In this document: positions 1-6,253 of the stretch, in pieces
Layout of the letters: each line of letters begins with the position of its first letter
Numbering within the stretch: the stretch's first letter is position 1
DNA from: Terriglobus sp.
GTDB lineage: Bacteria > Acidobacteriota > Terriglobia > Terriglobales > Acidobacteriaceae
Length of the DNA stretch: 6,253 nucleotides
Direction: 5' to 3'
NCBI GenBank assembly: GCA_023265355.1
Contig: JAHFTZ010000152.1
Coordinates: 1-6,253, forward strand
The notes under the pieces: generated by a model
What the model saw: only the letters and a program-made list of their open reading frames with translations
What the model was told of the DNA's origin: nothing
The model's database searches: none
Translations under genes and position numbers: made by a program

Positions 1-931
1 CGCTGCCATCGTTCTGCGCCTCTTCCGCGTTCCCCTGACCAGCGAAGGCGATGTGCACTCTCCAGAAGAGATCAAGCTCGTCGCAACGGCTACACGCCGC
101 AGCGGTCTGCTTCCCCTCTTTCAAGAGCAGATCATCCACCGCGCCATCGAACTGAGCCACGTCACCGTGCGCGAGATCATGACACCGCGTGGCCGCATCT
201 TTTCACTGCCTGCGGATATGCCCATTGAGCGAGCTTCCGCCCGCGTGATCGACGAGCAGCACTCCCGAGTACCCGTCTACGACCCCATGCTTGGCCCCGA
301 ACACATCATCGGCATCCTCTATTCCAAGGATCTCTCCCGCCTCATGCACTTCCGTACCGCTACTCCTCGCCCAACGGGGGACACCGGCCTGGTTCTCCGC
401 CAGGTAATGCGCGATCTCCTCCTCGTTCCAGAGACCAAGTTGGCCGTCGAACTCCTGCAGGAGTTTCAGGAGCGCCGCCGCCAGATTGCCATCGTCGTCG
501 ACGAGTTCGGAACGACCGTAGGCCTAGTCACCGCCGAAGACCTCATCGAGCAGGTCGTAGGGGAACTGGATGACGAGTTTGACGTTGCCATCCGCTCGCT
601 CTCGGCCCTTCCGGACGGCACATGGGAGTTCGATGGAACCGTCCCCCTTCGCGATCTCATCACCAAGCTGCAGTGGCAGTTTCCGCGCGAGGCCGGTGTG
701 GATACCCTCGCGGGCTTCCTCCTCGCCCAGTTCGGCCACATCCCCGTACCGAAGGAACACGTCGACTTCGGCAATCGCCGCTTCACGGTGCTACAGACCG
801 TCGGTCATCGCATTAGCCGCATCCTGGTGCAGGACCTTCCGCCCGCTCCGGCACCGATCGCCTCAGGCGCATCCCAACTGCGCATTCCATCTCAGACCCG
901 GCCACAGGCTAATTCGCAGGTGCGCGGATGA
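1..931 (+). CDS. HlyC/CorC family (CNNM/CBS) transporter-associated protein, 5' partial
   Basis: The reading frame is open from the left edge (first full codon at base 2), so the gene starts upstream and an internal GTG at 53 is not its start. The visible 309 residues begin just after where the DUF21/CNNM membrane domain would end. The linker is followed by the family signature EIMTPR (visible residues 58-63), a first CBS motif to about 115, and a second CBS motif at about 132-189 that contains VVDEFGTTVGLVT and ends in the acidic GELDDEFD. The C-terminal CorC/HlyC transporter-associated domain spans about 200-278, followed by a proline/alanine-rich tail. Known members are inner-membrane proteins linked to Mg2+/Co2+ efflux or homeostasis, with CBS pairs thought to sense adenine nucleotides. 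The old hemolysin name is misleading. The stop overlaps the start of the next gene by four bases, which implies an operon. The exact ion is not shown by the sequence. Confidence 0.93.
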   Translation, partial: AAIVLRLFRVPLTSEGDVHSPEEIKLVATATRRSGLLPLFQEQIIHRAIELSHVTVREIMTPRGRIFSLPADMPIERASARVIDEQHSRVPVYDPMLGPEHIIGILYSKDLSRLMHFRTATPRPTGDTGLVLRQVMRDLLLVPETKLAVELLQEFQERRRQIAIVVDEFGTTVGLVTAEDLIEQVVGELDDEFDVAIRSLSALPDGTWEFDGTVPLRDLITKLQWQFPREAGVDTLAGFLLAQFGHIPVPKEHVDFGNRRFTVLQTVGHRISRILVQDLPPAPAPIASGASQLRIPSQTRPQANSQVRG

Positions 932-1881
932 CCGCTCGCGCTCTGTGGCCTATTCTTCGACGTCTGCTGCTCACGCTGCCGGTCCTCTGGATCGTCGTCT
1001 CGCTGGTCTTCCTTCTGATCCATCTGGTTCCAGGAGACCCGATAGCTCAGATGCTCGGCGAAGGCGCGACCGCCACTGATCTCTCCGCTCTGCGTCACGC
1101 TTATGGCTTCGATCTCCCTCTCCATACCCAGTACTTCAACTACTGGAAGGGGCTGTTTCACGGAGACCTGGGCCGTTCGCTTCGTCTGAACGACTCGGTG
1201 ACCCATCTTGTAGCGCAGCGGTATCCGTACACGCTTTCGCTAACGGCGATCGCTCTTATCTTGTCTGTAATCATTGCAGTACCAGCAGGAGTGTATGCTG
1301 CACTTTATAAAAGCGCATGGCAGGACCGCTCCATCGGCATCCTCAGCCTCTTCGGTCTGAGCTTCCCGAACTTTGCATTGGGACCGATTTTCATCCTGGT
1401 GTTTTCCATCTCCCTGGGCTGGCTGCCGGTCTCGGGCGCGGGCACGGGAAGTACCTTTGGACCGCAGTATCTTCTGCACATCACGCTCCCCTCGATTACC
1501 CTCGGCGTTTCGCTCGCCGCCATCCTCACGCGCATGGTGAGGACGTCGATGCTCGAAGAGCTCGGCCAGGACTACATCCGTACCGCGCGCGCTAAAGGGC
1601 TGTCCGAGAACGCGGTCGTCTACCGGCACGCGCTTCGCAACGCTCTGGTTCCGGTGCTCACGGTCATCGGCCTCCAGTTCGGTTCCTTGCTCGCCGGTGC
1701 CATTGTGACTGAGACGATTTTTTCCTGGCCGGGCATCGGCCGCCTCACCCTGTCGGCGATCTCAAATCGGGACTACGCCCTCGTGCAGGGATGCACTCTC
1801 GCCATTGGCCTCACTTATCTTGCGGCAAACCTGTTGACCGACCTCGCCTACACGCTCGCAAACCCTCGTCTTCGGGTTTAG
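928..1881 (+). CDS. ABC transporter permease, DppB/OppB (peptide/nickel) type
   Basis: This 317-residue inner-membrane protein is full length for the DppB/OppB permease class. It has a first membrane helix at about 12-34 ending in the typical HLVPGDP, a periplasmic segment with GDLGRS (79-84), then helices at about 100-125, 136-163, 181-203, 240-262 and 284-311. The cytoplasmic EAA loop that docks on the ATPase is clear at about 210-242 (EELGQDYIRTARAKGLS, then HALRNALVPV), and the late motif ETIFSWPGIGRL (262-273) is also characteristic. The family forms the membrane channel of peptide, nickel or glycan importers together with a DppC-type partner, two ATPases and a binding protein. None of those partners is next to it: the downstream neighbour is on the other strand. 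The ATG lies inside the ATGA overlap with the CBS protein, so translation is probably coupled. Substrate cannot be read from sequence. Confidence 0.95.
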   Translation: MTARALWPILRRLLLTLPVLWIVVSLVFLLIHLVPGDPIAQMLGEGATATDLSALRHAYGFDLPLHTQYFNYWKGLFHGDLGRSLRLNDSVTHLVAQRYPYTLSLTAIALILSVIIAVPAGVYAALYKSAWQDRSIGILSLFGLSFPNFALGPIFILVFSISLGWLPVSGAGTGSTFGPQYLLHITLPSITLGVSLAAILTRMVRTSMLEELGQDYIRTARAKGLSENAVVYRHALRNALVPVLTVIGLQFGSLLAGAIVTETIFSWPGIGRLTLSAISNRDYALVQGCTLAIGLTYLAANLLTDLAYTLANPRLRV

Positions 1882-1917
1882 CCCTGCGTCCAGACCCAAT
1901 CCGATGCGAAGCAGCCG

Positions 1918-2376
1918 CTACTCGATCAGGCGCACAATCTCGGCGCGGATTTTGTCGGCGTTGATTTCTACGATGGCCAGGGTCACAGGCAGGCCGAACC
2001 TGCGCGGTCCTGCGCTTCCAGGATTGAGGAAGATCACACCCTGCTTGTCGTGGATCGCGGGCGAATGAGAATGTCCGCTCACCACCACACGGACACCAGC
2101 GGCCATTGGATTGAGATCGAGATCCCGAATCGAATGCAGCATATAGAAAGTCACTCCACCCAGGGAAACCATCTCCGTTGCCGGAAGATCAGAGCACGGT
2201 CCGTGAAGATCGATATTTCCCCGGATCGCCGTCACCGGCGCAATCTCTTCCAGGGTTCCGAGGATCTCGAAGTTCCCAACATCGCCCGCATGAAGAATCG
2301 CGTCGCAACCCTGCAGTGCGTCTATCGCTTTGGGACGTAGCAAGCCGTGCGTATCGCTGATGACTCCGACCCTCAT
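1918..2376 (-). CDS. YfcE/MJ0936-type metallophosphoesterase
   Basis: A compact 152-residue calcineurin-like phosphoesterase of the YfcE/MJ0936 type, which are cytoplasmic, metal-dependent phosphodiesterases of mostly unknown natural substrate. Metal-ligand motifs appear in order: D8-x-H10 (MRVGVISDTHG at the N-terminus), GD at 31-32, GN at 53-54 (GNID), H81 (MLHS), GHSH at 101-104 and the C-terminal LNPGSAGPRR (117-126). All expected ligand positions are occupied. The position usually reading THG is LHS here, with the histidine kept. I chose the ATG at 2376 because family members begin right at this beta strand. A GTG at 2394 would add six residues, has no Shine-Dalgarno sequence, and lies at about the transcription start predicted from the minus-strand promoter. 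Neither start has a good ribosome site (only AGG two bases before the ATG). It is convergent with the permease and divergent from the fucosidase. Confidence 0.92.
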   Translation of the reverse strand: MRVGVISDTHGLLRPKAIDALQGCDAILHAGDVGNFEILGTLEEIAPVTAIRGNIDLHGPCSDLPATEMVSLGGVTFYMLHSIRDLDLNPMAAGVRVVVSGHSHSPAIHDKQGVIFLNPGSAGPRRFGLPVTLAIVEINADKIRAEIVRLIE

Positions 2377-2397
2377 CGCCTGAGGATACTGCACGCG

Positions 2398-2426
2398 TAT
2401 TTACAACCACGCTGTCTAACTGTAAA
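2398..2426 (-). promoter_or_regulatory. Candidate sigma-70-type promoter for the phosphoesterase
   Basis: On the minus strand TTTACA (2426 down to 2421) is followed after 17 bases by TAAATA (2403 down to 2398; 5 of 6 to TATAAT). Transcription would start near 2391, leaving a leader of about 15 bases before the ATG at 2376. This makes the GTG at 2394 an unlikely start. The elements interleave with the plus-strand promoter, so the two polymerases would compete for the same DNA. Confidence 0.4.
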
Positions 2427-2428
2427 AA
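2400..2428 (+). promoter_or_regulatory. Candidate sigma-70-type promoter for the GH95 gene
   Basis: TTTACA (2400-2405, 5 of 6 to TTGACA) is followed after exactly 17 bases by TAAAAA (2423-2428, 4 of 6 to TATAAT). Transcription would start near 2435, giving a leader of roughly 25 bases that still contains the Shine-Dalgarno sequence at 2443-2449. The spacing is ideal but the -10 match is moderate. Confidence 0.4.
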
Positions 2429-2442
2429 CGACCTCGGATACC

Positions 2443-2449
2443 AGGAGAG
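2443..2449 (+). promoter_or_regulatory. Ribosome binding site deciding the TTG start of the GH95 gene
   Basis: AGGAGAG at 2443-2449 ends nine bases before the TTG at 2459. It is the strongest Shine-Dalgarno sequence I saw ahead of any gene in the window. It places the start immediately upstream of the twin-arginine signal, which would be lost or shortened with any later start. Confidence 0.7.
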
Positions 2450-2458
2450 CCTTCCACT

Positions 2459-4903
2459 TTGAAAAACCATCTAACACGCCGTACCTTTGTCGCCCTTGCT
2501 GCTTCCGCCGCTGCTGCCAGAACCGGATCGGCAGCGACGACCGGGAAGTCCGATCCGAGTCTTACGATCTGGATGGAGACACCCGCCGCACAGTGGGCGG
2601 ACGCTCTGCCCCTCGGCAATGGCAGACTCGGCGCGATGGTTTTAGGGGAACCTCTCAAAGAGCGCATCGCCCTGAACGATGACACTCTCTGGGCTGGGCA
2701 GCCTCATGACACCACCAACCCGGACGCAAAAAATCACCTACCGATCGTCCGCAAGCTCGTCTTTCAGGACAAGAATTACGTCGCTGCGGGTAAAGAGTGC
2801 CAGAAGATGCAGGGCCCGGAGAACTTCGCCTACGAGCCCCTGGGGGACCTTCATATCGAACACGTCGGCCTCACGGAGGCGACGCATTTGAAGCGTTCTC
2901 TCGATCTGGACACCGCCATCGCCACGACGACCTTCCAGTCCGGCGGCGTCACCTTCACGCGAGAAGCTTTCGTTTCTTTTCCGGATCAGGTTGTAGCGGT
3001 CCGCATCACTGCAAGTAAGCCAACGGCGCTGAATCTTCGCATCTCGCTCACATGCGAGATGCCCGCGAAGACCTCGGCGGCCTCTGACGGCACACTTCTG
3101 CTCGCAGGCAAAGCCCCCACGGCGAACAACCCTCAGATTCCAGACTCTGTCCGGTACTCCGAAGTCAGCGGAGAGGGCATGCGTTTTGCCGCTGTTCTTA
3201 GCGCAAAGGCTGACGGGGGGAGCGTTCAGCCCGAAGGGAACATACTCGTCATCTCAAAGGCGACATCGGTGACCCTCCTCCTCTCCGCTGCGACTGGATT
3301 CCGAGGATTCGCTCTTCCGCCGGATACCCCGGCTGCGGCTCTTGAAGAAAAATGCCGGAAGGGGTTGGCCGGAAAACCGGCCTTTGCCGCGCTGAAGGCG
3401 CGCCACATTGCCGACCATCGCGCTCTCTTTCGTCGCGTCCAGGCCACTTTGCCCTCCACCGCGCCGGATGGCTCGGCTCTCCCTACGGATGCGCGCCTAA
3501 AGAGTTTTCCCAAGACGCAGGACCCGGCCCTTCTGGCGCTTTATTTTCAGTACGGACGGTATCTCCTCATCGCCAGCTCCCGCCCAGGGACTCAGCCAGC
3601 AAATCTGCAGGGAATCTGGAACGAACTCGTTCGTCCGCCGTGGAGTTCGAATTGGACAGCGAATATCAATATCCAGATGAACTACTGGCCCGTGTTCACG
3701 ACGAATCTCGCAGAGCTGAACGGCCCGCTCGTCGACCTGACCCAGGACATGACCGTCACCGGGGCGAAGACGGCTTCGGTGAACTACGGCGCACGCGGCT
3801 GGTGCTCCCATCACAACATTGACCTATGGCGGCAGGCCTCGCCGGTAGGCATGGGCTCCGGGGACCCCACCTGGGCGAACTTCGCCATGTCCGGACCGTG
3901 GCTCTGCCAACATCTCTATGAGCACTTCCAGTTCACGGGCGATGTAGATTATCTGCGGAAGCGGATCTACCCGATCCTGCGGTCTTCGGCTCAGTTCTGT
4001 CTCGACTGGCTCATCCCCGCGGGCGACGGCACGCTGACCACGTGCCCCTCCGTTTCGACAGAGAACGATTTCTTCACGCCGGAGCACCAGAAGGCCGTCG
4101 TCAGTGCGGGATGTACCCTCGATCTCGCCCTGATTCACGAGCTCTTCGCGAACTGCCTCTCTGCGTGTGAAGTTTTACAGGACGACCAGGCTTTCGCGGC
4201 CCAACTCAGGGCAACACTCGCCAAGCTGCCTCCGTACAAGGTCGGTAGGGCGGGCGAACTGCAGGAGTGGTCGGAGAACTTTGAGGAGTCTACCCCCGGA
4301 CAGCGGCATATGTCGCATCTCTACCCGCTCTATCCCGGGGCACAGTTCACGCGAGACACGCCGAGGTGGATGGCGGCTTCGCGGCGGTCACTGGAGCGGC
4401 GTTTGGAAAACGGCGGCGCTTACACAGGCTGGAGCCGCGCCTGGGCGATCGGCCTCTGGGCTCGGCTGGGCGACGGGGACAAGGCGTGGGAGTCGCTCAG
4501 CATGCTGATGCAGCACTCCACGGGCAACAACCTCTTCGATACGCATCCTTCCGGACCGAAGAGCAGTATCTTTCAGATCGACGGCAACTTCGGTGCGACT
4601 GCCGCGATGGCCGAGATGTTGCTGCAAAGCCATGCTGGAAAGATCACCCTCTTTCCAGCACTTCCGAAGGCCTGGCCGAGTGGGAACTTCACCGGACTGC
4701 GCGCGCGCGGCGGTCTTCAGTGTGATCTGATCTGGGCAGATGGAAAACGTACTGCGAACCTGCGCGCGCTTCGAGACGGAAAGCACCGGATTGTGGCAGG
4801 GGAAGGTTACAACGTTGCGACGGGGAATCAGCCAGCCGATGCGGAGATTACTTTGTCCGTGGTCGCGGGACGGCAGTACCGGGTTGAGGTGATTCCCATT
4901 TAG
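2459..4903 (+). CDS. Glycoside hydrolase family 95 alpha-L-fucosidase, Tat-exported
   Basis: An 814-residue GH95 enzyme. The family hydrolyses mainly alpha-1,2-linked L-fucose (plant xyloglucan, host-type glycans) by inversion; some members act on alpha-L-galactosides. The TTG start is supported by a good ribosome site and by the twin-arginine signal it exposes: TRRTFVAL (6-13, R7/R8), an Ala-rich core to about 20, and a likely cleavage after GSA (25), so export to the periplasm or beyond in folded form is expected. The N-terminal beta domain starts at about 36 (PLGNGRLGAMV at 51-61, NDDTLWAG at 73-80). The (alpha/alpha)6 domain carries ANINIQMNYW (401-410; N402 and N404 match the base-activating asparagines of AfcA), the probable general acid E535 in PSVSTEN, HMSHLYPLYPG (617-627), TGWSRAW (656-662) and QIDGNFG (706-712, D708). 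The C-terminal beta domain follows. All catalytic positions are present. The exact substrate is not readable. No transporter or other glycosidase is adjacent in the window. Confidence 0.95.
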   Translation: MKNHLTRRTFVALAASAAAARTGSAATTGKSDPSLTIWMETPAAQWADALPLGNGRLGAMVLGEPLKERIALNDDTLWAGQPHDTTNPDAKNHLPIVRKLVFQDKNYVAAGKECQKMQGPENFAYEPLGDLHIEHVGLTEATHLKRSLDLDTAIATTTFQSGGVTFTREAFVSFPDQVVAVRITASKPTALNLRISLTCEMPAKTSAASDGTLLLAGKAPTANNPQIPDSVRYSEVSGEGMRFAAVLSAKADGGSVQPEGNILVISKATSVTLLLSAATGFRGFALPPDTPAAALEEKCRKGLAGKPAFAALKARHIADHRALFRRVQATLPSTAPDGSALPTDARLKSFPKTQDPALLALYFQYGRYLLIASSRPGTQPANLQGIWNELVRPPWSSNWTANINIQMNYWPVFTTNLAELNGPLVDLTQDMTVTGAKTASVNYGARGWCSHHNIDLWRQASPVGMGSGDPTWANFAMSGPWLCQHLYEHFQFTGDVDYLRKRIYPILRSSAQFCLDWLIPAGDGTLTTCPSVSTENDFFTPEHQKAVVSAGCTLDLALIHELFANCLSACEVLQDDQAFAAQLRATLAKLPPYKVGRAGELQEWSENFEESTPGQRHMSHLYPLYPGAQFTRDTPRWMAASRRSLERRLENGGAYTGWSRAWAIGLWARLGDGDKAWESLSMLMQHSTGNNLFDTHPSGPKSSIFQIDGNFGATAAMAEMLLQSHAGKITLFPALPKAWPSGNFTGLRARGGLQCDLIWADGKRTANLRALRDGKHRIVAGEGYNVATGNQPADAEITLSVVAGRQYRVEVIPI
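4633..4660 (+). other. Perfect 11-bp stem-loop inside the GH95 coding sequence
   Basis: TGCTGGAAAGA (4633-4643) and TCTTTCCAGCA (4650-4660) are exact reverse complements separated by the six bases TCACCC. The hairpin lies in codons for residues about 725-734 (around GKITLFPAL), a conserved part of the family. No T-run follows, so it is not an obvious intrinsic terminator. The structure is seen directly; a function is not established and it may result from codon choice. Confidence 0.6.
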
Positions 4904-4959
4904 GGCGCGCACCTTCCCCATCACTCCCGCCACGCGATCCTGCGGCAGATAATCAACCC

Positions 4960-5898
4960 ATGCCCTCTCCCGCACCGGCGACCAACCTGCAGCTCGTGCG
5001 CGAGTACATCCTCTATCTCCGTGTGGAGCGTGGCCTGCGCCCGCTCACGCTGGAGAGCTACCAGGGCGATCTCTACGCCTTTTTCGAACACCTCGATGGC
5101 CTGCACACGTCGCTGCTGCAAGCGACGCAGGAGCACATCGCCAGCTTCATGGCCCATCTCCGCGAACACGATCAGGAGTCGCGATCGATTGCGCGGAAGC
5201 TCTCCTGCCTGCGCGGTTTCTACCGCTGGCTGCTTCTGGACAAACGCATCCATCACGATCCAACGCTGAATATCGAATCACCGGCTTCGTGGAAGGTCTT
5301 GCCGAAATCTTTGGCCGAGAGCGAAGTCCGCGAGATGCTCGACCGCACCGGAGTGGCCGCGCACAGTCAGCAGGCGGACGCGCTGGCTCTGCGCGACCAC
5401 GCCCTGATGAATCTGCTCTACGCTGGTGGCCTGCGCGCGGCGGAGATCTGCGACCTGCGGGTCGAAGATCTTCACCTCGACCAGCAGCGAGCCCAGGTGC
5501 GCGGCAAGGGTGATAAAGAGCGTATCGTTCCGCTGGCGGATACGGCAGTGCAGACGCTTGAAGTCTATTTGCAGCAGGGGCGTCCGCAGCTCGTCGCGAA
5601 GGGATTGCAACGCGCGCTGTTTCTTTCGGTACGTGGGAAGCCGCTGACCAACCAGACGGTATGGTCCATTGTGAAATCCACGAACAGCCTTGCCAGTCCG
5701 CATAAACTGCGCCACTCCTGCGCAACGCACATGGTGGAGCACGGCGCGGACCTTCGCAGCGTGCAGACGCTCCTCGGACACGCGGACATCGCCACGACGC
5801 AGGTTTATACGCATCTTGCGCTGGGACGACTTAAAGAGGTCCACCGTCTGCACCATCCCCGCGGACGCGCGCGCTCTCTAGAAGCGCCTACGGCATGA
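4960..5898 (+). CDS. xerD: XerD-like site-specific tyrosine recombinase
   Basis: A 312-residue tyrosine recombinase of Xer type. In cells XerC and XerD together resolve chromosome dimers at dif during division. The SAM-like core-binding domain is at about 9-95 and the catalytic domain at about 112-300. All six active-site residues are visible: R159 (YAGGLRAAE), K183 (GKGDKER), H248 and R251 (PHKLRHS), H274 ([10 protein letters not shown]) and the nucleophile Y283 (QVYTH). The R-to-K, R-to-H and H-to-Y spacings equal those of E. coli XerD; the K-to-H stretch is about seven residues shorter. The C-terminal [13 protein letters not shown] resembles the XerD tail more than the XerC tail, which is why I use this symbol. 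A 13-residue extension follows it. The ATG at 4960 is 56 bases after the fucosidase stop with only a weak ribosome site. The gene overlaps a second recombinase, arguing for a housekeeping pair rather than a phage integrase. Confidence 0.9.
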   Translation: MPSPAPATNLQLVREYILYLRVERGLRPLTLESYQGDLYAFFEHLDGLHTSLLQATQEHIASFMAHLREHDQESRSIARKLSCLRGFYRWLLLDKRIHHDPTLNIESPASWKVLPKSLAESEVREMLDRTGVAAHSQQADALALRDHALMNLLYAGGLRAAEICDLRVEDLHLDQQRAQVRGKGDKERIVPLADTAVQTLEVYLQQGRPQLVAKGLQRALFLSVRGKPLTNQTVWSIVKSTNSLASPHKLRHSCATHMVEHGADLRSVQTLLGHADIATTQVYTHLALGRLKEVHRLHHPRGRARSLEAPTA

Positions 5899-6253
5899 GC
5901 AGCTTCTCCGAGCTCGCGGAGAGCTTCCTCGCCATGTTGCGCGACGAACGTGGCGTCTCTGCCCATACCCTGCGTGCGTATACACGGGAGCTGAATGATT
6001 TCACGGTCTTTCTTGCGGATCTTCTGGGCAACGAGGCGGAGGTGAAGCAGGTAGAGCATCTCCACATTCGCTCCTACCTTTCTGTTCTCTATGACCGGGG
6101 GCTTTCGCGCGCCTCGGCTGCGCGCGCACTGGCTGCGATTCGCTCGTGGTTCAAGTGGCTGGCAAAAGAGGGCAAGGTGCAACAGAATCCCGCGCTATTG
6201 GTCTCGACGCCCAAACTTCCAAAGCATCTACCGCGTATTCCCAGCGCCGAAGA
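5895..6253 (+). CDS. Second Xer-type tyrosine recombinase, 3' partial (probable XerC)
   Basis: The frame starting at ATG 5895 stays open to the right edge (119 full codons). It encodes an N-terminal SAM-like core-binding domain: [21 protein letters not shown] (residues 9-29, typical of helix one and the SxxTxxxY motif), then a helix with [14 protein letters not shown] and the interdomain linker [17 protein letters not shown] leading towards the catalytic domain, which lies beyond the window. The start sits in an ATGA overlap with the preceding xerD-like stop, so the two are probably translationally coupled and made together. Since its partner looks like XerD, XerC is the natural assignment, but the decisive C-terminal residues are not visible and a second XerD-like paralogue cannot be excluded. 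Confidence 0.88.
   Translation, partial: MSSFSELAESFLAMLRDERGVSAHTLRAYTRELNDFTVFLADLLGNEAEVKQVEHLHIRSYLSVLYDRGLSRASAARALAAIRSWFKWLAKEGKVQQNPALLVSTPKLPKHLPRIPSAE

Larger units (their letters stand above)
2396..2430. repeat. Inverted repeat, 10-bp arms, 15-bp spacer, in divergent intergenic region
   Basis: The left arm CGTATTTACA (2396-2405) and the reverse complement of the right arm TGTAAAAACG (2421-2430), which is CGTTTTTACA, match at 9 of 10 positions, with 15 bases between them. The repeat lies between the start codons of two divergent genes. It could be an operator for a dimeric regulator. Alternatively it may simply reflect symmetric promoter elements, because each arm supplies a -35-like TTTACA on one strand and an A/T-rich -10-like hexamer on the other. 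The repeat is directly seen; its role is inference. Confidence 0.6.

Noticed and set aside
53..931. GTG at 53 as the true start of the CBS-domain gene
   Set aside because: The frame is open to the left edge and the upstream residues fit the linker after a CNNM membrane domain, so the gene is 5' truncated by the window.
570..1079. 169-residue plus-strand frame across the CBS protein/permease junction
   Set aside because: It is very Arg/Ser/Pro-rich, overlaps two clear genes in another frame, and shows no domain signature.
1860..1879. Possible terminator hairpin (AAACCC ... GGGTTT, 8-base loop) at the end of the permease gene
   Set aside because: The stem is only six pairs, half of them A-T, it overlaps the end of the coding sequence, and no T-run follows. 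The 36 bases between the two convergent genes hold no better candidate.
1918..2394. GTG at 2394 as the start of the phosphoesterase
   Set aside because: It would add six non-family residues, has no ribosome site, and lies at or just upstream of the predicted minus-strand transcription start. The ATG at 2376 fits the family N-terminus.
4904..4959. Regulatory element between the fucosidase and the XerD-like gene
   Set aside because: The 56 bases show no clear promoter hexamers, terminator stem or strong Shine-Dalgarno sequence.
5147..5856. Long antisense open frames (192 residues each) over the XerD-like gene, and a similar 195-residue one at 4388-4975
   Set aside because: They are Arg/Ala/Ser-rich with no recognisable motif, lie opposite well-supported genes, and are the usual by-product of high GC content.
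4960..6253. Recombinase pair as the integration module of a phage, integron or transposon
   Set aside because: No tRNA, attachment repeats, excisionase, cassette array or transposon ends are visible, and the visible protein resembles housekeeping XerD. The right flank is unseen, so this is not fully excluded.

Overview
The window is about 60% GC by eye and is densely coded. Its mix of genes (CorC-type CBS protein, DppB-type permease, Tat-exported GH95 fucosidase, paired Xer recombinases) suggests a soil or plant-polymer-degrading Gram-negative bacterium. An Acidobacteriota (Terriglobia) chromosome is my best guess. That lineage call is inference from gene content and protein style; no marker gene is present.

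Layout from left to right. Bases 1-931 hold the 3' part of a HlyC/CorC (CNNM/CBS) family membrane protein whose membrane domain lies off the left edge. It overlaps by an ATGA a DppB/OppB-type ABC permease (928-1881). A YfcE/MJ0936-type metallophosphoesterase converges on that permease from the opposite strand (1918-2376). A short divergent region (2377-2458) separates the phosphoesterase from a large GH95 alpha-L-fucosidase (2459-4903) with a TTG start, a good Shine-Dalgarno sequence and a twin-arginine signal. A XerD-like tyrosine recombinase follows (4960-5898). It overlaps, again by ATGA, a second Xer-type recombinase (5895 to the right edge) of which only the N-terminal core-binding domain is visible.

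Functionally this looks like four neighbouring units rather than one pathway: a cation-transport/CBS protein coupled to an orphan permease, a small phosphoesterase, a periplasmic glycosidase, and a probable chromosome-dimer-resolution recombinase pair. No RNA gene, insertion sequence, CRISPR array or attachment site was seen, and no gene-free stretch exceeds about 85 bases.

The least expected non-coding signal is a near-perfect inverted repeat (arms 2396-2405 and 2421-2430) in the divergent region. It reads as overlapping, symmetric promoter elements on both strands. There is also a perfect 11-bp stem-loop inside the fucosidase gene (4633-4660). I see no convincing undescribed multi-gene system here.
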